Origin: JABDJZ01 sp047619685
Lineage (GTDB): Bacteria > Bacteroidota > Rhodothermia > Rhodothermales > UBA10348
Direction: 5' to 3'
NCBI GenBank assembly: GCA_047619685.1
Contig: JBLHLC010000071.1
Location: 1 to 12,858, forward strand
Length of the DNA stretch: 12,858 bases
In this document: positions 6,621 to 12,858 of the stretch, one piece after another
How the letters are laid out: every line of letters starts with the position of its first letter
Position numbering within the stretch: position 1 is the stretch's first letter
The notes under the pieces: model-generated
Seen by the model: the letters and a program-made list of their open reading frames with translations, nothing else
What the model was told of the DNA's origin: nothing
Databases searched by the model: none
Made by a program: the position numbers and the translations under genes

Positions 6621-7996
6621 AGGCTTACCGTCTCCTGATCACCACCCTTTTTGCGGCCTTGGTCATGCCCGGAGCCGGCCTGGCTCAGAACATGGAGGCC
6701 CTGACGGTCAGCCCCGGCCTGGCGGCGGAGTCATCCATGCCCGCCATCCTGTCCATGCGGGACCGTGCGCAACTCATCGACAGCCTGCTTGAGGATCGGC
6801 TCCAGTCCGTGGTCCCGATGCTCATGAGCCGGGAAGGTGTGGACATGTGGATCATCGCGGCCCGCGAGTACAACGAGGACCCCGTCATCGAGACGATGTT
6901 GCCCGCAACGTGGCTGGCCGCAAGGCGACGGACGATTCTGGTTCTCAGTCGGACGGCCAGCGGGGAGATTGAAGGCCTGGCTGTGGCCAGGTACGCAGTT
7001 GGCCCGCTCTTCGCGGCGTCATGGGATCCTGAGGCACAACCGGACCAGTGGGCTGCGTTGGCTGAACTCGTGGCGGAACGCGATCCCAAAAAGATTGCGA
7101 TCAACGTCTCCCAAACGTTTGCTCTGGGTGATGGGCTTACATTCTCCGAACACGAGAGCATGCTGGCGGCACTGAGTCCGAAATACCATGACCGCTTGGT
7201 TTCCGGAGGCAGGATGGCCGTTGGGTGGCTGGAAACGCGGACGGCTCGGGAGATGGAAGTCTACCCGCACATCGTGCGGATTGCCCGAACCATCATTCGT
7301 GAGGGGTTCTCGAATGCGGTAATCACCCCGGGAGTCACCACGACGGACGATGTGGTCTGGTGGTATCGAGACAGGATTCGCGAGCTGGGGCTTATCACCT
7401 GGTTTCACCCCAGCGTCTCTGTTCAGCGAGCCGAAAGCGGCGAGCGGGATGACGATTTCTCTTCGAGGCCCGAGCCGTCGGTCATTCGGCGCGGGGATCT
7501 TCTGCACGTCGATTTCGGGATCAAGTACCTTCGACTGAATACGGACACCCAACAACACGCCTACGTGTTGCGCCGCGGTGAGGCCGAGGCCCCGGAAGGT
7601 CTGCGCGCCGCGCTGGCGGTTGGAAACAGACTTCAGGACATCCTGACAGGGCAATTCCAGATGGGCCGAACAGGGAATGAGATCCTGGCAGGGGCACTGG
7701 CGCAGGCCGCCTCCGAAGGAATCAGAGCGACCATATACACCCACCCCATCGGCTTTCATGGGCATGCCGCCGGCCCGACAATAGGCCTCTGGGACCAGCA
7801 AGGTGGCGTACCGGGCAGAGGTGACTACCCGCTGTATCCCAACACGGCCTATTCCATAGAGTTGAACGCGTCCGTCGCGATTCCGGAATGGAACGGGAAG
7901 GACGTGAGGATCATGCTGGAGGAGGACGCCTTCTTTGACGGCTCGACGACGACCTACATCGACCCGCGACAGGTTCAGCTCTACCTGATTCGATAG
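6617..7996 (+). CDS. Secreted M24-family metallopeptidase (Xaa-Pro aminopeptidase-like)
   Basis: A 459-residue protein with a Sec-type signal peptide (residues 1-24, ending GLAQ) and a C-terminal 'pita-bread' M24 domain (about 212-459). M24 enzymes use two metal ions held by five residues. Here the expected ligands can be read as D299 (HVDFG), D310 (NTDTQQ), H376 (THPIGFHGHAAGP), E415 (SIELN) and E435 or E436 (MLEED), with H383 at the position of the second active-site histidine. The spacing fits prolidase/Xaa-Pro aminopeptidases rather than methionine aminopeptidase. The N-terminal half (about 48-205) resembles the creatinase N-domain. The likely role is periplasmic or extracellular cleavage of peptides with proline at position 2. 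It is coupled by ATGA overlap to the hypothetical gene and is the last gene of the uvrA operon, converging on the lipoprotein at 8015 with an 18-bp gap. Confidence 0.9.
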   Translation: MKAYRLLITTLFAALVMPGAGLAQNMEALTVSPGLAAESSMPAILSMRDRAQLIDSLLEDRLQSVVPMLMSREGVDMWIIAAREYNEDPVIETMLPATWLAARRRTILVLSRTASGEIEGLAVARYAVGPLFAASWDPEAQPDQWAALAELVAERDPKKIAINVSQTFALGDGLTFSEHESMLAALSPKYHDRLVSGGRMAVGWLETRTAREMEVYPHIVRIARTIIREGFSNAVITPGVTTTDDVVWWYRDRIRELGLITWFHPSVSVQRAESGERDDDFSSRPEPSVIRRGDLLHVDFGIKYLRLNTDTQQHAYVLRRGEAEAPEGLRAALAVGNRLQDILTGQFQMGRTGNEILAGALAQAASEGIRATIYTHPIGFHGHAAGPTIGLWDQQGGVPGRGDYPLYPNTAYSIELNASVAIPEWNGKDVRIMLEEDAFFDGSTTTYIDPRQVQLYLIR

Positions 7997-8014
7997 GCTG
8001 CCCGAGCCCGGGTC

Positions 8015-8740
8015 CTAGGCCGCCGGCGCTACACTGAGATCGGCCACGTGCACGTTGGTGCCATGATTGATCCGGAGTCCGACAACGCCATCCGTTGGCC
8101 GGTCCGCACGCGGTATTGAGGCTACCTGGGCGCCGTTGACGGAGAAGGTGATCGTTTCGTCCCCCACGGCAACCGAAAGGACGTTTTCCAGAGTTGGGCC
8201 GGAGCCTTCCGTCCACGCGGCAACCGCCTCATGAGCCGTCCAGCCCTGGACATCTTCCGTCTCGGCGCCTCTGCGGACTTTGATCAGGAACTCGCCGCTG
8301 CGTCGAACCAGGAAATAGAGATACTGCTGGTCCGGCCCTTCGAGGTCCGAGCCACCGACGATCATCCCATACCCTTCGTTGCGGTCACCGGGATCGAAGA
8401 GATAGATCTGCGTCGAGGCGGTGAAATTGCCCGAGCCCACTCCGTCCGGGTGGTAGAAGATGCCGGCTGGCTTGGTAGTCAGGTGCCATCCCGGCGTCAT
8501 CGTGACGAAGTAGGTGTCGGCGGAGTCTGCGTCTGTACCCACGGTGTAGTCCGATCCGCGGTCAAAACGCCAGCGCCACGAGGCAGGGACCACACCTTCG
8601 GGGCTGCGCCCCACGTTGCCGGGGTCCGGTCCGGTGACCGCCACCGGAGCTTCGGGCTGGGCCGTGTAGGCGTCCGGGGCGTCTTTCGAGGTGCAACCGA
8701 TCACGAGGACCGCAGTCAGGAGGAGAAGGGAGTGCTTCAT
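8015..8740 (-). CDS. Lipoprotein with probable LamG/concanavalin-like beta-sandwich
   Basis: A 241-residue protein with a lipoprotein signal peptide (MKHSLLLLTAVLVIGC, lipidated Cys16) and a linker rich in Ala, Pro and Asp to about residue 45. The rest is beta-rich and resembles the jelly-roll domain of the DUF1080/3-keto-disaccharide hydrolase or LamG type: FTASTQIYLFDPGDRNEGYGMIVGG (106-130, read in parts), YLYFLVRRSGEFLIKVRRG (140-158), the strand-turn VNGAQVASIP (201-210), and GVVGLRINHGTNVHVADLSV (218-237). No catalytic residues are obvious, so a carbohydrate- or ligand-binding role is as likely as hydrolysis. The ATG is 2 bp downstream of the stop of the metallo-hydrolase gene, so the two are surely cotranscribed. 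No Shine-Dalgarno is visible, and translation may rely on coupling. The fold call is by pattern only. Confidence 0.82.
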   Translation of the reverse strand: MKHSLLLLTAVLVIGCTSKDAPDAYTAQPEAPVAVTGPDPGNVGRSPEGVVPASWRWRFDRGSDYTVGTDADSADTYFVTMTPGWHLTTKPAGIFYHPDGVGSGNFTASTQIYLFDPGDRNEGYGMIVGGSDLEGPDQQYLYFLVRRSGEFLIKVRRGAETEDVQGWTAHEAVAAWTEGSGPTLENVLSVAVGDETITFSVNGAQVASIPRADRPTDGVVGLRINHGTNVHVADLSVAPAA

Positions 8741-8742
8741 GG

Positions 8743-9657
8743 TTATTTTTGGGCAGTCAACTCGGTGTGGGCAGCCTTGATGGCGTTGGGAATGGCGGCC
8801 GCCCAGCTATCCAGGTAGTGGTTCGGAAAGTCGGGAAGCCGGTCCACCGCGGCAAGCTCGTCGACGGAATTGCCGGCCGCGATACCGGTGGAGACATATT
8901 CAAGGAGGCCCGAGAGGAAATCCCGCATGACCAGGAGGTCTTCCCGCGTGCCGACTATCCCGTAATTGGGTCCGCCGTGGCCGTGGATGAACACGGTATC
9001 GTCCGAGAAGCGGGCGTGCACCGTCTCCAGGGTGTGCACCCAGTTGGACACGGAGGCGCCACCGGCGATGTCTATAAACGGGGGCATCCGGTTAAAAACG
9101 AGATCGCCCATGTGGACGACGTCCGCCTTTTCCAGATAGACCACGGAGTCCCCACCTGTATGACCGGGACCGTAGTGATCAAGATGCAGGATTTCGTCTC
9201 CAACCGCCACGGAAAAGCTCTCTTCGTAGGTGGCTTCCGGGAAGGCCTGCTCGTCCGCAGTGCCCGCGGAGGCTGCGGACGCTCGCTGAAGTCGGGCCGC
9301 CTCCCGATGGGCAAGAAAGACGTCGGCCTGGGCGGCAAAGACGGGGTTGCCCGCCGTGTGATCTCCATGATGGTGGGTATTGACGAATACATCGATCCGC
9401 CGATCACCCTTCTCCTTCAGGCCGGCCAGACACTCTGCAGCCGTGTCTGGATACTGCCCGTCGATCACGACAAGACCCTCAGGCGTGGCCAGATACCCGA
9501 TGGTGCCGCCTCTGGAAACAAACGTCCCGACACCTCGGCGAATGGGCGTGAAGTTACCTGCGCGCGTGAAGGCCCGAGCCAGCGCAGCGGGCTGCAGGAA
9601 GAGCGAACCCGCGGATGCAGTAGCCATGCCGGCCACGAAGAGTCGTCGAGAGATCAT
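8743..9657 (-). CDS. Tat-exported metallo-beta-lactamase-fold hydrolase
   Basis: A 304-residue protein starting at ATG 9657. The N-terminus MISRRLFVAGMATASAG carries a twin-arginine motif (SRRLFV) and hydrophobic core, so it is probably exported folded to the periplasm. The metal-binding signature is complete: HxHxDH as H95-x-H97-x-D99-H100, GPGHTGGD with H166, MGDL with D185, and HGHGG (225-229) for the last histidine. It therefore keeps the binuclear zinc site of MBL-fold hydrolases. The family includes class B beta-lactamases, lactonases, thioesterases and quinoprotein-linked hydrolases; the substrate cannot be read here. An in-frame extension to 9759 exists but adds a basic, non-signal-like stretch that would bury the Tat motif 34 residues in, so the shorter start is chosen. 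It is first of two genes with the lipoprotein and divergent from the serine-hydrolase-like gene. Confidence 0.9.
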   Translation of the reverse strand: MISRRLFVAGMATASAGSLFLQPAALARAFTRAGNFTPIRRGVGTFVSRGGTIGYLATPEGLVVIDGQYPDTAAECLAGLKEKGDRRIDVFVNTHHHGDHTAGNPVFAAQADVFLAHREAARLQRASAASAGTADEQAFPEATYEESFSVAVGDEILHLDHYGPGHTGGDSVVYLEKADVVHMGDLVFNRMPPFIDIAGGASVSNWVHTLETVHARFSDDTVFIHGHGGPNYGIVGTREDLLVMRDFLSGLLEYVSTGIAAGNSVDELAAVDRLPDFPNHYLDSWAAAIPNAIKAAHTELTAQK

Positions 9658-9684
9658 CTTTTTCAGGGCGTTTAACGGCAGGAG

Positions 9685-9706
9685 AGTACGCAAAGCATGC
9701 CGTACT
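9685..9706. promoter_or_regulatory. Inverted repeat in the divergent promoter region
   Basis: A perfect 6-bp inverted repeat, AGTACG (9685-9690) and CGTACT (9701-9706), spaced by 10 bases, with a further GCATGC palindrome in the spacer (9695-9700). It lies in the 114-bp region between the starts of the metallo-hydrolase (9657, minus) and the beta-lactamase-like gene (9772, plus). Position and symmetry suit a dimeric regulator that controls both genes, but no regulator gene is nearby and no promoter core could be assigned with confidence. Confidence 0.4.
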
Positions 9707-9771
9707 GGTCTAGCGTTGAAACCAAATCGCCGACCTGACCGTGTCAAACGGCTAAACAAGCCTCACGCCTG

Positions 9772-11226
9772 ATGCCAAGACCACTCTCTCACTCCTACGC
9801 AGCCGCAACGTCACGCCTGGCCTTAGGCCTTCTGATGCTGTTTCCGATAATTTCGGCACAGAGTCGGGCGTCCGCACAGACGCGCGACGGGTTGTTGCTT
9901 CAGGTGATGGAGGAGGCCCGCATCCCCGGGCTGAGTGTGGCCGTGCTGGAGGGGGGCAAGATTTCTTTTCTGGGGGCGTACGGCGTCCGGTCGATGGCCA
10001 CCGATCCACCCGTGGACACGCTCTCCGTCTTTGAAGCGGCCGCGCTGACAAAGCCGGTGGTCGCATTGGCCGCCTTGCAGATGGTGGACGAGGGCCTCCT
10101 GAATCTCGATCGCCCGTTGTCCGAGTATTTCGAGTATCCGGACCTGGCCCACTCTGGCAGGGCCACCGGAATCACGGCCAGAATGGTCCTTTCGCACACC
10201 AGCGGGCTGCCCAACTGGAGACCATCGGGAGGTCAGTTGAACGTTGTCAATGCGCCGGGGAAGACGTTCGCGTATTCCGGCGAAGGGTTCATTTACCTGC
10301 AGCGGGTGTTGGAGAGCATTGCGCGCCGTCCCCTTCATGCCATTGTGGAGGATCGGGTGCTGACGCCCGTCGGTATGCCGAACTCTTCGCTGGTCTGGAA
10401 GCCCGAGTTCGGCCCCGTCGTGGCGGTAGGGCATAGCGATATCGGGACTCCCTTCGACAAGTTTACTCCCTCCGAGGCCAACGCCGCCTATTCCCTCCAT
10501 ACGACAGCCGCGGACTATGCGCGATTCCTGGCCTTCTCTTTGGCCGGAGGAGGACTGTCTGCCGAAACCCGGGCTGAACTGACCGAAACTCAGGCCGATG
10601 CGGGGGATGGGCTGGCATGGGGGCTCGGTTGGGGACTGGAATCCACGCCTCTCGGGCGTGCCGTATGGCATTGGGGGGACAACCGGGGCTTCAAGGCTTT
10701 CGTGGCCGGATATCCGGCCGATGGCCGTGGGTTCGTGTTCTTTTCGAACTCTGACAATGGCATGCTCGCGCTGCATCGCCTGGTCGAAATTCTGGACGGC
10801 GTCCCGCATCCTGCCGTGGATTGGTTGGCGTATGAACGGTTCGACGACCTGAGTTTTCAGGTGGGCAGGGAGCTCCGTCTGGCTGTGGCGGACTCCACGG
10901 CGCCGCCGCTGCGGGAAATCTATCAGGACCTAAAGTCACGGTTTGACCGGGACGCGTTCACGGAGGACACACTGAATGACCTCGGATATCGACTCCTGAG
11001 GAACGGCGAGGTGTCGGCCGCTATCGCCGTGCTCGAACTGAACGTCTCTGAATATCCGAACGTCGCCAACTCGTATGACTCACTCGGTGAAGCGTACATG
11101 GTGGACCAGCAGATGGAGCGGGCGCTTTTGAATTATCGCGTGTCATCTGAAATGGATCCGTCCAATGACACGGCTAGGGCGATGATCGCGCGCCTTGAGG
11201 CCGCCCTCAGGGCCGGCGGCCGGTAG
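9772..11226 (+). CDS. Secreted class C beta-lactamase-like protein with TPR tail; catalytic Ser replaced by Ala
   Basis: A 484-residue protein with a signal peptide (about 1-35, cleavage after ASA). Residues about 37-345 match the serine beta-lactamase-like (class C/esterase, Pfam Beta-lactamase) fold: IPGLSVAVLEGGKI (51-64), MVLSHTSGLPNW (138-149), YSGEGFIYLQ (168-177) in place of the YxN motif, and WHWGDNRGFKAF (299-310) in place of the KTG motif. The SxxK motif, where Ser is the nucleophile, reads A91-L-T-K94 (FEAAALTKPV, codon GCG at 10042-10044), so the nucleophile is missing while the Lys is kept. Residues about 395-480 form a short TPR-like helical repeat region (LGYRLLRNGEVSAAIAVLELN, SYDSLGEAYMV, ALLNYRVSSEMDP). 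If the reading is right, this is a pseudoenzyme, perhaps a binding protein for peptidoglycan or peptides. The gene is otherwise intact. It is divergent from the metallo-hydrolase. Confidence 0.9.
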   Translation: MPRPLSHSYAAATSRLALGLLMLFPIISAQSRASAQTRDGLLLQVMEEARIPGLSVAVLEGGKISFLGAYGVRSMATDPPVDTLSVFEAAALTKPVVALAALQMVDEGLLNLDRPLSEYFEYPDLAHSGRATGITARMVLSHTSGLPNWRPSGGQLNVVNAPGKTFAYSGEGFIYLQRVLESIARRPLHAIVEDRVLTPVGMPNSSLVWKPEFGPVVAVGHSDIGTPFDKFTPSEANAAYSLHTTAADYARFLAFSLAGGGLSAETRAELTETQADAGDGLAWGLGWGLESTPLGRAVWHWGDNRGFKAFVAGYPADGRGFVFFSNSDNGMLALHRLVEILDGVPHPAVDWLAYERFDDLSFQVGRELRLAVADSTAPPLREIYQDLKSRFDRDAFTEDTLNDLGYRLLRNGEVSAAIAVLELNVSEYPNVANSYDSLGEAYMVDQQMERALLNYRVSSEMDPSNDTARAMIARLEAALRAGGR

Positions 11227-11343
11227 GATGAATCAGTTGCCAAGGCCCGAGAAATCCTGGCGGAGATAGGCGAAGACTGAGTCGTGGCACTGCCCTTGCA
11301 GTATTAGGGTGTAGACCCACTCGATGCTTACTCCCAGGGCTCC

Positions 11344-12735
11344 ATGTCACGAAAAAGTCGATTCCCCCACCGTGGCCTCATTTTCGGTGTCCTTTTTCTG
11401 GTCACCCTGACTACCGGAGTGGACGCCTTCGGGCAGTCCAACGGCGTTGTCGTACGGACCAATTGGCCGGACGTGTTATACGAAACACAGGCTGCCGCCA
11501 TGAACCGACCAGGGATGGCCGCGGCCGAGGACTTTGCGGATGTAGCCGTCTTGCCGTTTGTGGACAGCCTGTCTCTGTCCTACAACGCGTTCGTTGAGGC
11601 CGACTTTCCGGTCATCGACTTCTCTTTGCAGTGGATCGCAGGTCAAGGCGGCATCCTGGACGGAGAACTCACCAACGAATTTCCTGACTCGCTCTTTTTG
11701 ACTCTGATCGACCTTCACGCGGACGTGCGCGTCCAGGGCGAGAAGGTTGGCGACCTGATTTTGACGCTGGACAGCCTGTGGCTGCCCTCGGGCGACTACT
11801 GGTACCAGTTTTCTACCAACCTGGCACACTGGGAGGGCATCTTTGACGATGTCGATGAGGCCGGAGCCCGCGCGGCTTTTGAGTCAGGATTCGAACTTGC
11901 CGGCCTGGATATTCTAAGGGTGGAGTTCGAGGCGGCGGAGCCGGCCACGTGGGTCGAGGAAGAGGTGCTGGTCGTCAGGCGGCCGCCCCGGCGACGTTCC
12001 ATTTTCGTACCGGAGCCCCAGATTTGGATCGGTTGGAATATTGGCCCTGATCCATACCAGCGCCGGCCCAGAGCATCCAGTGGAACGCGCCGTCCCCGCG
12101 GGAACGTGGGAAGGGAGGGCACAACCACGCGGAACCCTGACCGTAGAACGCGCGGTGGCCGCGACGGTGCAGCCGCAAGTTCGGGCGGATCTGATTCGGC
12201 TGCCTCTTCCGGCACCACTACAACTGCGGACTCGGATTCGAAGCGCGGAGGACGGGGAATAGCCGACATCATCGGCAAAAAGAAAGGCAACGACGACGAC
12301 AATGATGACAACGATCGTGACTTCCTTGGGCCAGCCCTGGGTGCGGCAGCCGTGGTTGGCGCGTTGGCTTACTTCGGGGGGACGATCGGGTACTACGGTA
12401 TCCTGTCGGACGCTCCGGTTGGTTTTGAGGCCGGCCGGGTCACGGCAAGGGGTGGAGCCCTGTTTCACGTAGCCGTCAGTCCGCGCGTCATTTTTGGTGG
12501 ACCGGACGAACACCTTGTTGTGGGTTTTTCGGCCGTGTTCAAGCCATTCGTCAGTAGACTGCATCCCGTCGCCGGACTGGACGTCTGGTTTACGGAAGAC
12601 GGCGATACGTACTCCGCGGTGCCTATCGCAACAGCGGGACTTCTGTATCGGGCCACCGACAAACTGGCCCTGCAGTTGGGCACGGACCTGTCGGAATTCC
12701 GGACCCGCATCGGTTTGTCGTTTACGTTCCGCTAG
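11344..12735 (+). CDS. Exported protein of unknown function, beta-rich ends and low-complexity middle
   Basis: A 463-residue protein I do not recognise. Basic residues and a hydrophobic stretch (about 11-25) ending near VDAFGQ form a signal peptide. Residues about 35-210 are a compact, acidic, beta-rich domain (VDSLSLSYNAFVEADFPVID; DLHADVRVQGEKVGDLILTL, read in parts). Residues 212-330 are low complexity: a Pro/Arg-rich segment (VRRPPRRRS, 211-219), an Arg/Gly/Thr/Ser stretch (240-300) and a KKKG-then-Asp/Asn run (312-326). A Gly/Ala hydrophobic segment follows (ALGAAAVVGALAYFGGTIGYYG, 331-352), then alternating strands to the C-terminus (about 365-463, ending LSFTFR), reminiscent of part of an outer-membrane barrel. 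It is probably an envelope protein. AGGG about 6 nt before the ATG may serve as ribosome-binding site. It is separated from the upstream gene by 117 bp. Confidence 0.82.
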   Translation: MSRKSRFPHRGLIFGVLFLVTLTTGVDAFGQSNGVVVRTNWPDVLYETQAAAMNRPGMAAAEDFADVAVLPFVDSLSLSYNAFVEADFPVIDFSLQWIAGQGGILDGELTNEFPDSLFLTLIDLHADVRVQGEKVGDLILTLDSLWLPSGDYWYQFSTNLAHWEGIFDDVDEAGARAAFESGFELAGLDILRVEFEAAEPATWVEEEVLVVRRPPRRRSIFVPEPQIWIGWNIGPDPYQRRPRASSGTRRPRGNVGREGTTTRNPDRRTRGGRDGAAASSGGSDSAASSGTTTTADSDSKRGGRGIADIIGKKKGNDDDNDDNDRDFLGPALGAAAVVGALAYFGGTIGYYGILSDAPVGFEAGRVTARGGALFHVAVSPRVIFGGPDEHLVVGFSAVFKPFVSRLHPVAGLDVWFTEDGDTYSAVPIATAGLLYRATDKLALQLGTDLSEFRTRIGLSFTFR

Positions 12736-12740
12736 AAGCC

Positions 12741-12858
12741 TGTTGAATAAGTGGAGTATGCCAGGCTACGAGCGCCGGGATGCCAGATGCAAGGCGTCCT
12801 GACGAGTAATGGCACCGCCATTGCGAGGAGGGGCAACGCAGGAGATGGCGTTCCGCCG
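12741..12858. repeat. Imperfect palindromic intergenic element, cut by the right edge
   Basis: The 123 bases after the last stop hold no gene. They contain ATGCCAG twice (12758-12764 and 12780-12786) and a central hairpin AATGGC-ACC-GCCATT (12808-12822). Around it are looser complementary flanks: GGATGCCAGATG near 12778-12789 pairs imperfectly with GAGATGGCGTTCC near 12843-12854. The beginning CCTGTTGAATAA resembles the CTGTTGAA ends seen beside some dispersed repeats and insertion elements. It looks like a long imperfect hairpin of a REP/MITE-like repeat, but with one copy visible this cannot be proven. Confidence 0.4.

Noticed and set aside
7997..8014. Possible bidirectional terminator between the convergent genes.
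   Set aside because: The 18-bp gap has only a CCCGGG palindrome and no stem with a T-run.
9072..9675. Plus-strand and alternative minus-strand frames over the metallo-hydrolase gene.
   Set aside because: The HxHxDH, GHTGGD and HGHGG motifs all lie in the chosen minus frame; the others are out-of-frame shadows.
9658..9759. Longer start for the metallo-beta-lactamase-fold protein.
   Set aside because: It would place the twin-arginine signal 34 residues inside the protein; the start at 9657 gives a normal Tat signal.
11228..11269. A 13-codon ATG frame after the beta-lactamase-like gene.
   Set aside because: It is too short, has no ribosome-binding site and no recognisable leader-peptide pattern; the 117-bp spacer otherwise shows only a 4-bp stem at 11307-11318.
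1..12858. CRISPR array, tRNA or rRNA genes, transposase or phage genes, toxin-antitoxin or other defence system.
   Set aside because: No regularly spaced repeats, RNA-gene signatures or recognisable proteins of these kinds were found on either strand.

Overview
The window carries eight coding regions plus a few small non-coding elements. It looks like chromosomal DNA of a GC-rich, Gram-negative member of the Bacteroidota/Rhodothermota group. Three things suggest this: the long omega (RpoZ) protein resembles the Rhodothermus/Salinibacter type, UvrA has the AYSYVSG sequence after its first ATPase block instead of the proteobacterial Cys-Pro version, and most starts lack a clear Shine-Dalgarno sequence. 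Five or six products carry export signals (two lipoproteins, one Tat and three Sec-type signals), so much of the window encodes envelope or periplasmic proteins. The taxonomy is inferred from memory of families, without a search.

Layout. 1-1412 (minus) is the N-terminal 470 residues of a lipoprotein with bacterial Ig-like repeats; it runs off the left edge. 1470-2666 (minus, TTG start) is a divergent Nramp-type membrane transporter lacking the canonical metal-binding residues. Divergent from it, 2771-3073 (plus) encodes RNA polymerase omega, followed by a strong intrinsic terminator (3099-3136). 3221-6214 (plus) is uvrA (excision repair), followed at 7 bp by an unrecognised 132-residue protein (6222-6620). 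That gene overlaps by ATGA the gene for a secreted M24 (Xaa-Pro aminopeptidase-like) metallopeptidase (6617-7996), so the three look like one transcription unit.

On the minus strand, converging on that operon, lie a Tat-exported metallo-beta-lactamase-fold hydrolase (8743-9657) and, 2 bp downstream of it, a lipoprotein with a probable concanavalin/LamG-like sandwich (8015-8740). Divergent from the hydrolase is a secreted class C beta-lactamase-like protein with a C-terminal TPR region (9772-11226), whose catalytic serine position reads alanine. The 114-bp spacer between them carries an inverted repeat. 11344-12735 (plus) is an exported protein of unknown function with a low-complexity middle and a beta-rich C-terminus. 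The last 123 bases hold no gene but contain an imperfect palindrome that looks like a dispersed intergenic repeat cut by the right edge.

I found no CRISPR array, RNA gene, intact mobile element or recognisable defence system. The region is mostly housekeeping and envelope genes. The observations most worth following are the Ser-to-Ala beta-lactamase-like protein, the Nramp relative without its metal-binding motifs, and the palindromic element at the right edge.
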